Notes: a model not told the origin generated them from the sequence alone. A stretch of DNA of 64,000 nt from Victivallis sp. Marseille-Q1083 (GCF_903645315.1 NZ_CAHJXL010000001.1:3524841-3588840), one strand, 5' to 3'; counted from the first letter of the stretch, positions 8,916 through 18,712 are shown. Translations and numbers: made by a program.

Positions 8916-11900
8916 ATGTTTTCTCGAATCTTTATTGAGCGGCCGCGTTTTGCCGTCGTCATCAGCGTGGTGATGGTGTTGGCGGGAATCATCTGTCTGT
9001 ATAAGCTGCCGATTGCGGAATATCCGGAGATTGCGCCGCCGACGTTGTTCGTATCGGCCAGCTACGTCGGCGCCAGTGCGGAGGTGATTGCCGAGACCGT
9101 GGCGATGCCGATCGAAGACGAGATCAACGGCGTTGACGACCTGCTGTATTTCTCATCGACCTGCGACAATTCCGGCAGTTACTCCTGTTCGGTGACCTTC
9201 AAGAGCGGTACGGACACCGACATCGCGATGGTCAATCTGCAGAATGCGGTCAAACGGGCCGAGGCGAAACTGCCGTCGGAAGTGACCAAGACCGGGATCA
9301 ACGTGATGAAGCGGGGCGGCGACATCCTGGCGATGTTCGCTTTCCTGACCGATGGCACCAGCATGAATTTGATGGAACTGAACAATTATGTCGAATCCAA
9401 TATCAAGGATGCGGTCAGCCGGATCGAGGGCGTTTCCTCGGCCAGCGTGATGTCCACCCAGGAATATTCGATGCGTATCTGGCTCGAGCCGCTGCGCATG
9501 TCCGGTCTCGGAATTTCGACGTCGGACATCGCCCAGGCGGTCGAATCGCAGAATATCCAGGCGGCGGCCGGTTCGATCGGCACCGAGGACAGCAACCACT
9601 TCGTCAATTACAAGCTCAACGTCCAGGGCCGGTTGAAAACCGCCGATGAGTTCGAGAACATCATCCTCCGGCATGATGATGACGGCAGCATCGTCCGGCT
9701 CCGGGATGTCGCCAAAGTGGAGATCGGCGCCAGTTCCTACTCCGGCAAGAGTATGTTCAACGGCAAGCAGGTGGTCGGGCTCGGCGTCTACCGGACGCCG
9801 GAAGCGAATGCGTTGGCTACCGTCGAGCGGGTAAAGGCCGAACTCAATAACTGGGCGAAGCGGTTTCCGGCCGGCGTCAGCTACCAGATCGCTTACGACC
9901 CGACGGAGTTCATCACCGTTTCGCTGCAGGAAATTGTCACGACGCTGGTGGTGGCGCTCGGACTGGTGGTGTTGATCACCTGGCTTTTTCTGCAGGATTG
10001 GCGGGCGACGCTGATTCCGTCGATCGCCATCCCGGTCGCTTTGATCGGCACCTTTCCGTTCATGTACGCATTGGATTACAGCATCAACGTGCTGACGATG
10101 TTCGGTCTGATTCTGGTCATCGGTTCGCTGTGCGACGACGCCATTGTCGTGGTCGAAAATTGTCAGGCGCTGATGGAACGCGAAAAACTTTCCCCGAAGG
10201 AGGCCGCCATCAAATGTATGGAGCAGATCACCGGCGCGATCATCGCGACGACGCTGGTGACGGTGGCCTGTTATGTGCCGCTGGCTTTTTACGGCGGTAT
10301 GGTCGGAGCGATTTACATGCAGTTTGCGGTGACCATGTGCATTGCTCTCTGTCTGTCGACGGTGGTGGCGATGACGTTGAGCCCGGCGCTCTGCGCGATC
10401 ATGCTGCGCAAACCGGACGGGCATGTGCCGATCATCTTCCGGCCGTTCAACCGGGTGTTGGACGGCAGCCGGAGCGTCTATTCATTTTTCGTCGGTTTCC
10501 TGGTGCGGCGGGCGCTGCTGACGATCGTTTCATTTGCCGGAGTGGTCATGGTCATCTGGTTTTTGTTCAACAATATCGACAGTTCATTCCTGCCGAATGA
10601 AGACAAAGGCGTGATCATGTGCAACATCGAGCTGCCGAACGGCGCGTCGCTGGCGCGGACCGAAGCGGTGCTCGACGAATTTTCCGACTGCATCAAAGAC
10701 ATCAAAGGCATCAAGTCGGTGATGATGGTTTCCGGCATGAGCATGATGTCCGGTGACGGCGAGAACGTCGCCATGTGCATTTTGCAGTTGGACAACTGGG
10801 ATCTCCGCCGGACGCCGGAGACGCAATTGGATGCGATTGTCGCAAATGTCCAGGCCGAAACCAGACGGATTGCCGATGCTTCCATCATCTGTTTCACGCC
10901 GCCGGCGATCATGGGACTCGGGGTGACCGGCGGCGCCACCTTCAATCTCTGCGCCATCGGCGACGTCAGCGCCGACGCGCTGTCGGTGACGGCGAAAGAG
11001 GTGGTCCGGGAACTCTCCGCCCAGCCGGAAACGCTGTACGCGATGACTGCTTACAACGCCGACACGCCGCAATTGTACCTGGACATTGACCGGGAAAAGG
11101 CCGAAACGCTTGGTGTCGAGGCCAGTTCGATTTTTTCGACGCTGCAGAGCAAACTCGCTTCGCTGTACATCAACGATTTCACGATGATGAGCCGGAATTA
11201 CAAGGTGAAAATGCAGTCGACGGCCGAATACCGGAAGACGCTCGACGATATCCGGGAAATTCAAGTCCGGAATGACGAGGGCGAAATGGTGCCGCTCAGT
11301 TCGCTCGGCACCCTCCGGTATATGGTCGGGCCGCGGCAGATTACCCGGTTCAACAAGATGAGCAGCGCGGAGCTGAACACCCAGGCGATGCCGGGCGTCA
11401 GTTCGCAGAAATTGTTCGAACTGGTTGAAAATACCGAACTGCCGGACAATTATATGGTGGAATGGACCGGGATGAGTTATCAGGAAAAGCAGAACCAGGG
11501 ACAGATCGTCTATTTGATGATGCTGGCGCTGACCTTCGCCTATCTGTTCCTGGTGGCGCAATATGAGAGCTGGACGATTCCGGTGCCGGTGATGCTGGCG
11601 GTGGGGTTTGCCGTGCTCGGGGCGCTGCTCGGTTTGCTGCTGACCGGCGAGACGATGAGCATCTATGCCCAGCTCGGCATGGTTATGCTGATCGGTCTGG
11701 CGGCCAAGAACGCCATATTGATGGTCGAATTTTCCAAGCAGGAACGCGAAGCCGGCAAGAGTGTGTTCGAGGCGGCGATGCGCGGCGCCAATCTGCGTTA
11801 CCGCGCCGTGCTGATGACGGCCTGGAGTTTTCTGTTCGGGGTGTTCCCGCTGGTGATCGCCACCGGAGCCGGTTCGGGCAGCCGCCGCGCCATCGGCATT

Positions 11901-12026
11901 ACGACTTTCTCCGGTATGGCGCTGGCGACCTTGATCGGCATCATATTCACCCCGGCGCTCTACGCGGCGTTTCAGCGCAGCCGCGAATGGCTGAAGTTGA
12001 AATTGGGGTGGCAAGCCAAACGATAG
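8916..12026 (+). CDS. RND efflux permease (AcrB/MexB, HAE1 type)
   Basis: The protein has 1036 residues, the normal HAE1 length, with 12 predicted membrane helices and two large periplasmic loops. The proton-relay Asp pair falls at residues 407-408 (IGSLCDDAIVVVEN), the same place as in AcrB. The TM10 lysine lies in LAAKNAILMVEFSKQ. The N-terminus IFIERPRFAVVISVVMVLAG is canonical. It starts 3 bases after the adaptor gene. No outer-membrane channel gene follows; the TolC-like lipoprotein at 25.8 kb is in another operon. Substrates cannot be predicted from the sequence. Confidence 0.92.
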   Translation: MFSRIFIERPRFAVVISVVMVLAGIICLYKLPIAEYPEIAPPTLFVSASYVGASAEVIAETVAMPIEDEINGVDDLLYFSSTCDNSGSYSCSVTFKSGTDTDIAMVNLQNAVKRAEAKLPSEVTKTGINVMKRGGDILAMFAFLTDGTSMNLMELNNYVESNIKDAVSRIEGVSSASVMSTQEYSMRIWLEPLRMSGLGISTSDIAQAVESQNIQAAAGSIGTEDSNHFVNYKLNVQGRLKTADEFENIILRHDDDGSIVRLRDVAKVEIGASSYSGKSMFNGKQVVGLGVYRTPEANALATVERVKAELNNWAKRFPAGVSYQIAYDPTEFITVSLQEIVTTLVVALGLVVLITWLFLQDWRATLIPSIAIPVALIGTFPFMYALDYSINVLTMFGLILVIGSLCDDAIVVVENCQALMEREKLSPKEAAIKCMEQITGAIIATTLVTVACYVPLAFYGGMVGAIYMQFAVTMCIALCLSTVVAMTLSPALCAIMLRKPDGHVPIIFRPFNRVLDGSRSVYSFFVGFLVRRALLTIVSFAGVVMVIWFLFNNIDSSFLPNEDKGVIMCNIELPNGASLARTEAVLDEFSDCIKDIKGIKSVMMVSGMSMMSGDGENVAMCILQLDNWDLRRTPETQLDAIVANVQAETRRIADASIICFTPPAIMGLGVTGGATFNLCAIGDVSADALSVTAKEVVRELSAQPETLYAMTAYNADTPQLYLDIDREKAETLGVEASSIFSTLQSKLASLYINDFTMMSRNYKVKMQSTAEYRKTLDDIREIQVRNDEGEMVPLSSLGTLRYMVGPRQITRFNKMSSAELNTQAMPGVSSQKLFELVENTELPDNYMVEWTGMSYQEKQNQGQIVYLMMLALTFAYLFLVAQYESWTIPVPVMLAVGFAVLGALLGLLLTGETMSIYAQLGMVMLIGLAAKNAILMVEFSKQEREAGKSVFEAAMRGANLRYRAVLMTAWSFLFGVFPLVIATGAGSGSRRAIGITTFSGMALATLIGIIFTPALYAAFQRSREWLKLKLGWQAKR

Positions 12027-12069
12027 CCGTTCGGTTCCGGAAGTTGCGTCCGGGAAAGAACCGGGAAAA

Positions 12070-12102
12070 GGCCGGAAAAGTTTTTGCCAAACTTTCCCGG
12101 CC
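12070..12102. terminator. 14-bp hairpin between convergent genes
   Basis: GGCCGGAAAAGTTT (12070-12083) pairs with AAACTTTCCCGGCC (12089-12102) with one non-Watson-Crick position and a 5-base loop. It is placed between the RND permease and the converging DUF4091 gene. No T tract follows on either strand. Confidence 0.5.
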
Positions 12103-12122
12103 TGAACATTCGGTGCCGTGAA

Positions 12123-14930
12123 TTATTTTTCGGAAGCCAGCCATTGCAGCAGCCGGAGCCGTTTGGCCGGAAAATCGAGCTGCTGGTCGGCGATCAACGC
12201 ATCGACCTCGGCCGTCCGGCCGCACTGGCGCAGTTGCTGGATCATCACAAAATCCTCCCAGGCTTCCCGCATGTCCTCGCTCTGCAGCGATGCGACCGGT
12301 GCGGCGTTGCCGGGGAAATAAATCAGGTAATCCATCTCGGCGCCGTCGAAATCATCCCACGGATCGAAGCGCGGCGCGAAGATCGAATAAAAACCCCAGC
12401 CGTCGAGCCGTTTGGCGGCGGAGGTCCAGGCCAGGCGGCGGCCCGGGCAGGGATGGATGTAGGTGACGTTGAACCAGCGGTCCGGCTTGCGCCACAATTC
12501 GACCAGTTTTTCGTTGTCTTCCAGCCCTTCGATCGGGCAAGAGAGGTCGATGAGGTCGTACCAGTCCCGGTAGGCGGCAAGGACTTCGTCGGCCGGCGCG
12601 AAGCCGCGGTCGGTCCAGCAGCACGGGTCGCAATACAGCCGAACGGCCGGATTGTGGGCTTTGATGATCTTCACCAGCTCCCGCATCAGCGTGACGCCGG
12701 GAGTGGTGCCGGGTTCATCCCAGAGCTCGCCGTACCAGCGGTCGTAATCCAACCCGGCCTTTTGCATGCGTTCGACCACTTCATCGACATAATCGGTTAC
12801 CTCCTGGCGCATTTCCGGCGTGACATCTTCGGCGGAAATCTGATTGGAATAACCGCCGTGCACCAGGCGGTCCGGAATGATCTGGATATGAATTTTGCTT
12901 TCCGGAAACCGGGCGGCCTGCTGCCACAGCGGCGATTCGGGCGCTTCCCAGTAGATGTTCCAGCCGGCTTCGCGGCGGAACGCGGCCTCCTGCCGGTGGT
13001 AATCCGCGTCGCGGACCGGAAAGAACGGCGCCGTGCTGGCGTTCCAGGTCAGGATTGCCTGTTTGGCGGGCCGTTCGAGCGTGGCGTCGACGACCTCGAC
13101 GGCGACCGGCACGGTCGGCCCGTTGGCGATCGTCAGCGGAGCGGAATAACGGCCGGGCGCCGCCTGGTCGGTGGTGAGCTTGACGTAGATTAGAGCCGCC
13201 TGGGCCGGCTGCAGTTCGAGCGTCGGAAAATCGGCGATCTGGGAGCCGTTCAGCAGATAGCGTTCCAGCCAGGAGCGTTCCAGCAGCGACTGCCGGTCGA
13301 ACAGCGGCCGGAAGACATTGCTGTTCCGGCGGGTGTTCATAATGCCGCCGACCAGCAGTTCCCCGGTGACGCCGGCCGCTTTCCGGCCGTCGGCCGCCAT
13401 GAATTCGCCGAGGGAAATTTCCGGGCGGCTGACCTGCCGGCCGGATGGGTTGACGACGTAAAAGGCCAGGTATTCGGATTCATTGCGCGCCAGTTGCAGC
13501 GGCGTTGCGGCGGCGACCGGTTGTTTCAGCACCTGGCTGGCGGCCGGGGCCGGATTGTTCGGTTCGCCCGGCACCAGTACCGCCGGCGCTTCCGCCAAAT
13601 CGCCGAGCGCCTCCTGCCAGTTGAGGAAATCCGCCGCGGTGGTGATGCTGGCGGCAATGCCGGGAAACAGTTGATATTGGACGTCGGCGTCCGCCTGTTC
13701 GTCGTGCGCCTTGATCCAGGCGAAATGCGCCGGCGCCAGCGCGAAATAACCCGCATCGGAATAAGGCCAGGAGGTCAGGGTTTCCGTCTCGGCGGCTATG
13801 CCGCCGGTGCGCCGGGTTCGTTCCAACGCCAGCCGCCAGGCCTGTCGGCCGTCGCGTTCCGGGCCGACAAAATCGACGGTGGAGAGCAGCATTTCCGCCG
13901 TCCAGCCCCAGGGATGCTGCTGTACTGCGCTTTGCGAGTCGAGCGGTTTTCCGCTGAAAGTCGGATCGATCATCCGGCTGGTGTCGTTGATCTTCTGGCC
14001 TTCGGAATTGACGGTCAATACCGCGAAACGCCCTTCGGAGACATCGGCGCGATTGAAGCAGACTTCGACCATGTCGTCCGGCCAGGCGGCAGAGGCGGCG
14101 GCAGGGTCCTTGATCCGCCGGCCGGCCATATCGGGCTCCCGGCAGATCCAGGCGACGTAGATGCCGCCCGGTACGTAGGCCAGATAGGCATCGGTCAGCG
14201 TATCGGGCTGATCCGGATGCTGGAGCGTGCACAACGATACTTGGCGCATTTGCTGCAGATCGTTTTCTGCCGGTTGTCCGTCGATGACGGGAACTTCGGG
14301 CAGGGCCGGCAGGGTGAAGGTTTCATACGAGACCGTCGACGTCTGCTGAGGAGCCGCCGTGCCGTCGCCCCAGATGGCGACCTCTTCCAGGATGAACCAC
14401 CGTTGGGCGTGGAGCCGCAGCCGCAAAACCGTTCCTTCGGCCGGTTCGAGGGCGATGCGTTTCATCACGTCGGTCATCGCGCAGCTCCCTTCGGCGACTG
14501 TTTGGAACGTTGTGCCGTCGCCGACCTGAATTTGATAATGAACCGGCGTATCGCCTTCCCGATTGCCCACCGCCAGATCCACCTCCGAAAACCGGTAGGG
14601 CAGCGCGAAGCTCCAGTCGACGGTGGATGCTTCCGGAGCCGAGGACGGAGGAAGGATGACGCCGGCGGTCAGCGTTCCGTCGTTCAGCGCGCGGTCGGCG
14701 GGAATGCGCCAATCGGGAATTTGAGGGTCTCCTTTGGCGGTAATCCGATAGGAAACATTGGTGGCGATGGCGTAATCGGCAACTTGCCGGCTGTTTTCAC
14801 TGAGCAGCAGTCCGGGCAGTCCGGCGGTGTTGTCGGCGGTTCCGTCGGCCCAGATCAAGTCGCGGGCCTGCGCGGCGGCGGTCAGCAGCGTCGCGCCGGC
14901 GAGCGCTGCGGTGGCGATCCAATGCTTCAT
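12123..14930 (-). CDS. Secreted multidomain DUF4091-type glycosidase-like protein
   Basis: The protein has 935 residues. The ATG at 14930 is chosen because AGAGGA lies 7 bases upstream and a clear signal peptide begins there (MKHWIATAALAGATLLTAAAQA). An ATG 39 bases upstream would only add a polar leader. Residues about 20-200 look like a discoidin-type beta-sandwich. Residues about 205-400 resemble a CBM9/DOMON-like domain (PVIDGQPAEND, then AYVPGGIYVAWICREPD and WPDDMVEVCFN). The C-terminal half is a DUF4091-type TIM barrel with ELWDEPG at residues 735-741, whose acidic residues are the likely catalytic ones. It is probably exported and acts on a glycan. Upstream are a strong promoter and two LacI-type palindromes, so it is probably induced by a sugar. 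Confidence 0.7.
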   Translation of the reverse strand: MKHWIATAALAGATLLTAAAQARDLIWADGTADNTAGLPGLLLSENSRQVADYAIATNVSYRITAKGDPQIPDWRIPADRALNDGTLTAGVILPPSSAPEASTVDWSFALPYRFSEVDLAVGNREGDTPVHYQIQVGDGTTFQTVAEGSCAMTDVMKRIALEPAEGTVLRLRLHAQRWFILEEVAIWGDGTAAPQQTSTVSYETFTLPALPEVPVIDGQPAENDLQQMRQVSLCTLQHPDQPDTLTDAYLAYVPGGIYVAWICREPDMAGRRIKDPAAASAAWPDDMVEVCFNRADVSEGRFAVLTVNSEGQKINDTSRMIDPTFSGKPLDSQSAVQQHPWGWTAEMLLSTVDFVGPERDGRQAWRLALERTRRTGGIAAETETLTSWPYSDAGYFALAPAHFAWIKAHDEQADADVQYQLFPGIAASITTAADFLNWQEALGDLAEAPAVLVPGEPNNPAPAASQVLKQPVAAATPLQLARNESEYLAFYVVNPSGRQVSRPEISLGEFMAADGRKAAGVTGELLVGGIMNTRRNSNVFRPLFDRQSLLERSWLERYLLNGSQIADFPTLELQPAQAALIYVKLTTDQAAPGRYSAPLTIANGPTVPVAVEVVDATLERPAKQAILTWNASTAPFFPVRDADYHRQEAAFRREAGWNIYWEAPESPLWQQAARFPESKIHIQIIPDRLVHGGYSNQISAEDVTPEMRQEVTDYVDEVVERMQKAGLDYDRWYGELWDEPGTTPGVTLMRELVKIIKAHNPAVRLYCDPCCWTDRGFAPADEVLAAYRDWYDLIDLSCPIEGLEDNEKLVELWRKPDRWFNVTYIHPCPGRRLAWTSAAKRLDGWGFYSIFAPRFDPWDDFDGAEMDYLIYFPGNAAPVASLQSEDMREAWEDFVMIQQLRQCGRTAEVDALIADQQLDFPAKRLRLLQWLASEK

Positions 14931-14957
14931 GGCAAATCCTCTGTTTTCATGGTTTGC

Positions 14958-14967
14958 GAAACGTTTC
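14958..14967. promoter_or_regulatory. LacI-type operator half of a pair (GAAACGTTTC)
   Basis: A perfect 10-bp palindrome with a central CG, 66 bp from the centre of an identical core at 15023-15034. It lies in the leader of the DUF4091 gene. The spacing, about six helical turns, would suit a looping tetramer. Confidence 0.5.
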
Positions 14968-15022
14968 ATTTATCATGGCCGTTTCACCGGTTATTATGTT
15001 CAAAAGAAAATAACGCAAAAAG

Positions 15023-15034
15023 TGAAACGTTTCA
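15023..15034. promoter_or_regulatory. LacI-type operator (TGAAACGTTTCA)
   Basis: A perfect 12-bp palindrome with central CG, as in LacI/GalR/CcpA-family operators. It begins about 10 bases downstream of the predicted start point of the minus-strand promoter at 15051-15079, a position suited to blocking elongation or open-complex formation. Confidence 0.55.
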
Positions 15035-15050
15035 TTTTTTGTTATTTCTA

Positions 15051-15079
15051 AGTATAGCAAAATAATCGTGAAAAGTCAA
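15051..15079 (-). promoter_or_regulatory. Sigma70-type promoter of the DUF4091 gene
   Basis: Read on the minus strand, TTGACT (15074-15079), a 17-base spacer and TATACT (15051-15056). The predicted start near 15044 gives a leader of about 115 bases containing both palindromes. Confidence 0.65.
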
Positions 15080-15170
15080 CACTTTCGGAAATTTTTTGAG
15101 AATTTTTTCTGCCGGTGAGACGAAAAAAGCTGGCCGGTTGGCCGGAAGGAGCGGCCGGGGAAAGTCTGCG

Positions 15171-15204
15171 GGCCGGAAAAAGCCTGCAAAGGCTCCCTCC
15201 GGCC
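15171..15204 (-). terminator. Hairpin downstream of the DUF4838 gene
   Basis: GGCCGGA and AGCC on one side pair with GGCT and TCCGGCC on the other around a short loop, 26-59 bases past the DUF4838 stop. It is likely the end of that transcript, but there is no T tract. Confidence 0.35.
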
Positions 15205-15229
15205 CATCCTGGAATTTGTCCGGCGCGAT

Positions 15230-17569
15230 CTATTCCGGCCGGCCGGCCAGCCGGACCACCACGATCCGGTCGACCCAGATATTTCCCTGCCAGCCGGCGG
15301 TCATTGGCGCGACATAAGCCTCCCGCCGGACGCCGGGGGCAAAGCCGTCGAGTTTGAACCAGCGGTAACGGTCGCTCGGCAGTTCGTCGAATTTCAACTC
15401 CACAGCGGTGTTGACATCGTTGTCCAAATCATGTACGCCGATGACCGCCGCCGGCGCCTCCGCGACCTTGTTTCCATCGGCGCGGAGGCTGAAGTACACC
15501 TCAAACGTATCCGTTGACGTTGCCGGCCCGGCCGCCAGAAATTCCGACAGCGGCAGCTGCATCAGCCGCCAGATTTGTTGGTTGGGCAGCCGGGCCGCCC
15601 GCCCGTAGGGTGAGGAAGCATCCGCTTCCACCGTCACCCAGTCGCCTTCCTTGAGCAGCGTGAAGTCGGCGGCGGAAAATTCATACCAGTCCGCATCCGC
15701 GATTCCGGTACAGAACTCCGGCACGTCGCCGGACCGGCGCAGGTATTTCGGCCCCGCCAGCAAGCCCGGCATCCGGCGGTATAAAACATCGATTTTATCC
15801 AGTTCGTTGAGGCGTTCCACCCGGTTGCGGGTATAAATTGCCTGCACTTCCGCCCATAACCGTTGGTTGGCGCGATAAGTTTCCCGGCCCAGTGCCGGGT
15901 TCCAGGCCGAGGATTGCGGTGCGCACAAATAGACCAGATCGAACGGCAGCCGGGCCCGCCGCAACCGTTCCTGAAAAATCGCCCGTTCCGCCGCCGGCAG
16001 CTTTTCCAGTTGCCGTTCCGCTGCGGCGAAGCGTTCCCGGATGGCGGCGATTTCGGCGAAAGGGAGCCAGTCGTTGACGTTGGCCCGGTAGCAGCCGAGC
16101 GGTTTGCCGGCAGCCGCGAATACCGCCTTGCAGCGGTCGATCACTTCCAGCAGGATTTCGCCGGCGGCCGGCGAATAATAACCGTTCAGGAATTCTTTCA
16201 TCAACGCTCTCTCATCCGACGACGGGTCCCACAGAAGATGGGCGATCACCCAGGCTTTGAGTTGGATGAAGTCGCCGCAGTTTTCGCTGCCGAAGTCGCC
16301 CTGCGAAAAAACGAAAACCACATTATTGGCCGCGTACAGCCGGAGATTGTCGCCGAACGTTCCGTAATTCGGATGCGGAATCAGGTAATTGCTAAAGTTG
16401 GCGATGTAGTCCCAGATGGCGATTTTGCCGGCGATCTGCCGCCAATCGTTCAAATCGCCGGCGAAGGCCGAATTGGCCGCATCGGTATACGGCCGGGAAA
16501 AGTCGTTGAGATACGGACAGAGCCGCACCAGCACATTGTCATGCACCTTCATCTTCAACGGCGCGGCCTGGGAGTAACAGTAAGCCAGCGTTTCGATCAG
16601 AACATCCGGGTATTTTTCGCCGACGGCTTCCGCCACGGCGTTGACTGCGGCGATGATCGGCGCCGCCGGCGAACCGCCGGCCGCTTCCATCGCTTGGCAT
16701 TGATCACACTCGCAACGCAGCCAGCCGTCCATCTGGCTGACCGAGATGATCGGCGCGCCGGGTTGCCGGTCCAGCCATTCGAGCACATTGCGGCTCAATT
16801 CCCGGATCATCGCCTGGTTGGACCAGCACACCTGGGCCGGCACGCCCCGGTCGTCCAGCACATACCACTCCGGATGCGCTTCGAAATACCGCTCCGGCGG
16901 CAGCAGAAAGGTAATGGTGTGGACGTAACCTGGTTCGGCGATTCGCACGTGACCGCCTCGATTTTCCGGGATGGGTTGGAAATGTCCGTTGCATTTCAGC
17001 TTTACCGCAAATTCCGGATTGGTGTTGATCTGGCTGTAATGCGATTCCCGGCTGAAAAATGGCGGCGCGTAACGATAAGTCAAATCATCCGGCAATGACA
17101 GTGTCGCTTTTTCCGGCACCCATTCCTCGGTCGGACTCCACCAGCGTACTCCCCAGAATTTTTCCAGCAGAGTGTAAACCGCATACAGCGTGCCGCGCGG
17201 CCGGTTGCCGGACAGCACCACGTTGTCGCCGTCGACTCGGATGATGACGCTGTCGGCTTTCCCCCGCCATTGATCATCCTCCGCTGTTCCGGATAACAAC
17301 TGCCGCCATTCCGGAGCATCGCCGACCAGAATATTGCCGCCTGCCGGCTGCGGAGTGTTGAGCACCGGCAACTCTTCCCCGGTCATTAAACTGATATATT
17401 TACGCAATTCTTGGGCAGCCGTCTGTTCCGGCAGTGGTGCATCGGCCGCCACGACGATGACGGCCTGACTGTGCCCGTTGTCCACGAGTTCGATCGCCGC
17501 TGCTTCGTTGGCCGGGATAAGCGCCAGCAGGCAGAATCCGTACCGCCGGAAATTTTTCCATCGCATCAT
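15230..17569 (-). CDS. Secreted DUF4838-type protein (alpha-glucuronidase-like N-domain)
   Basis: The protein has 779 residues, with a short signal peptide (about residues 1-25, YGFCLLALIPANEAAA). Residues 30-150 match the hexosaminidase/alpha-glucuronidase N-terminal fold often found before DUF4838 (AAQELRKYISLMTGEELPVL, then GTLYAVYTLLEKFWGVRWW). The DUF4838 core follows, including RCECDQCQAM and HLLWDPSSD. The last 180 residues are a beta-sandwich, possibly carbohydrate-binding. DUF4838 proteins are secreted and occur in polysaccharide loci, but activity is not established. Transcription likely comes from the pseudopilin gene 64 bp upstream, with a perfect hairpin between the two. Confidence 0.72.
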   Translation of the reverse strand: MMRWKNFRRYGFCLLALIPANEAAAIELVDNGHSQAVIVVAADAPLPEQTAAQELRKYISLMTGEELPVLNTPQPAGGNILVGDAPEWRQLLSGTAEDDQWRGKADSVIIRVDGDNVVLSGNRPRGTLYAVYTLLEKFWGVRWWSPTEEWVPEKATLSLPDDLTYRYAPPFFSRESHYSQINTNPEFAVKLKCNGHFQPIPENRGGHVRIAEPGYVHTITFLLPPERYFEAHPEWYVLDDRGVPAQVCWSNQAMIRELSRNVLEWLDRQPGAPIISVSQMDGWLRCECDQCQAMEAAGGSPAAPIIAAVNAVAEAVGEKYPDVLIETLAYCYSQAAPLKMKVHDNVLVRLCPYLNDFSRPYTDAANSAFAGDLNDWRQIAGKIAIWDYIANFSNYLIPHPNYGTFGDNLRLYAANNVVFVFSQGDFGSENCGDFIQLKAWVIAHLLWDPSSDERALMKEFLNGYYSPAAGEILLEVIDRCKAVFAAAGKPLGCYRANVNDWLPFAEIAAIRERFAAAERQLEKLPAAERAIFQERLRRARLPFDLVYLCAPQSSAWNPALGRETYRANQRLWAEVQAIYTRNRVERLNELDKIDVLYRRMPGLLAGPKYLRRSGDVPEFCTGIADADWYEFSAADFTLLKEGDWVTVEADASSPYGRAARLPNQQIWRLMQLPLSEFLAAGPATSTDTFEVYFSLRADGNKVAEAPAAVIGVHDLDNDVNTAVELKFDELPSDRYRWFKLDGFAPGVRREAYVAPMTAGWQGNIWVDRIVVVRLAGRPE

Positions 17570-17592
17570 ATCAAGTTTCTCCGTGAAAAGCG

Positions 17593-17620
17593 GCCGGCGC
17601 CGCCATGGAGCGGCGCCGGC
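17593..17620 (-). terminator. Perfect 11-bp hairpin between pseudopilin and DUF4838 gene
   Basis: GCCGGCGCCGC (17593-17603) and GCGGCGCCGGC (17610-17620) with a 6-base loop and no T tract. The position mirrors the hairpin at 1880-1903: straight after a pseudopilin and before a carbohydrate-active gene on the same strand. Confidence 0.45.
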
Positions 17621-17633
17621 GAGGGTTGATTGA

Positions 17634-18401
17634 TCAATCGAGCCAGCTCGGCCACCACAAGTTTCCGGTGTGGTCGTTGTAAGGAGACCAGTAAATGCCG
17701 CCCTGAAAATCGGCTTCGATCAACGGCACCGCTTCGACATGGCTGTCGAGCATCACGGCATTGGCGTGGTTGCCGTGCCGGGTGTGGATCTGATAGAAGC
17801 CCAGCTCATGGCTGGGATAAGAATAGTCGCCCCAGTTCATAAAATAAGAGGGGGCCCAGGTGCCGGTGGCGTCCAGGACGATCTGGGTTGGAACGGTGTC
17901 GGCCGCATACATCAATTTGCTGGAGCTGAAGCGGTCGAAATCCGACCGTTTGTGCGGCGTATAGTAGACATCCGTCCAGGAATTCACCCCGAAGCTGTTC
18001 AGATAGACGCCGTAACTGTAGTTCGCTTTATCCTTCAACAAGTTCTCTTCGCTGACGATACCCTGCGGCGAGGAGGGGCACTCGAAACTCCAGCCGGAAA
18101 AACCGTAATTGTCGATCAATTCCCAGCCCCAGACGCGGGAACCTTCGCCGCCCCACGGATTGATGCCTTTGAATTCGGCCGGCATACACCAGTCGTCATT
18201 GTCATTTTGATAAAATGCATGTCCAAGGCCGAGTTGTTTCAAATTGCTGACGCATTTGATATTTTGCGCGGCGGCCTTGGCTTTGGTCAGGGCCGGCAGC
18301 AGCATGCTGGCGAGTATCGCGATGATGGCGATCACTACGAGCAGTTCAATCAGGGTGAAATCTCTTGGCGCCCGACGACATTTTTTCGAGGTTTTTCTCA
18401 T
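17634..18401 (-). CDS. Prepilin-type (pseudopilin) protein, H-X9-DG family
   Basis: The protein has 255 residues. The leader [14 protein letters not shown] is longer and more basic than in the other three copies, then [19 protein letters not shown]. The globular domain ends with H-x9-D in [18 protein letters not shown]; the usual DG is DS here. A good ribosome site GGAGAG precedes the ATG, and an extended -10 promoter lies about 100 bases upstream. It is followed on the same strand by the DUF4838 gene, so the pair is likely co-expressed. It is probably a minor pilin-like surface or secretion component; its role is unproven. Confidence 0.85.
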   Translation of the reverse strand: MRKTSKKCRRAPRDFTLIELLVVIAIIAILASMLLPALTKAKAAAQNIKCVSNLKQLGLGHAFYQNDNDDWCMPAEFKGINPWGGEGSRVWGWELIDNYGFSGWSFECPSSPQGIVSEENLLKDKANYSYGVYLNSFGVNSWTDVYYTPHKRSDFDRFSSSKLMYAADTVPTQIVLDATGTWAPSYFMNWGDYSYPSHELGFYQIHTRHGNHANAVMLDSHVEAVPLIEADFQGGIYWSPYNDHTGNLWWPSWLD

Positions 18402-18497
18402 TCTTTCTCTCCAGAAATTTAGGGAAGTTCATTTTGCCAAAACCGATTGAACAGTTCATCCTGTCCAGCTCGATCAAAAATATCTATTTTTAAGAAT

Positions 18498-18506
18498 ATT
18501 ATAGCA
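18498..18506 (-). promoter_or_regulatory. Extended -10 promoter of the pseudopilin gene
   Basis: On the minus strand TGCTATAAT combines a consensus -10 with the TGn extension. The -35 region (TTCTTT at 17 bases) is weak, which fits an extended -10 promoter. Confidence 0.5.
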
Positions 18507-18659
18507 AAATTTCTATTGAAAAAGAATATGGAAAATGAGCGAAAAGATGAGTATTCCGCGCAAAAGAAGGAATTTTACGATATCTTGATCCGGAAAACGC
18601 CGGCCAAGTTCAGCCAATCCGCTGACGCGGAGGAACAATTGGCCACAAAGGACGCGGGA

Positions 18660-18689
18660 CATTGCCGCCGGAATCGCCCGGCGGCAATG
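18660..18689 (-). terminator. Perfect 12-bp hairpin after the DUF4434 gene
   Basis: CATTGCCGCCGG (18660-18671) and CCGGCGGCAATG (18678-18689) with a 6-base loop, 24-53 bases past the DUF4434 stop. There is no T tract. Confidence 0.5.
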
Positions 18690-18712
18690 CGTTAACCGCA
18701 AGCGGAACCGTC

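Larger units (their letters stand above)
18402..18712. other. Intergenic region with pseudopilin promoter and DUF4434 3' hairpin
   Basis: This 311-bp gap holds the extended -10 promoter of the pseudopilin gene and, next to the DUF4434 stop, a perfect hairpin. No reading frame with coding character was seen between them. Confidence 0.5.

Noticed and set aside
13494-17098. Long plus-strand open frames opposite the DUF4091 and DUF4838 genes (13494-15065 and 15863-17098).
   Set aside because: They have shadow composition and no recognisable motif, and the minus-strand genes have signal peptides, ribosome sites and family signatures.
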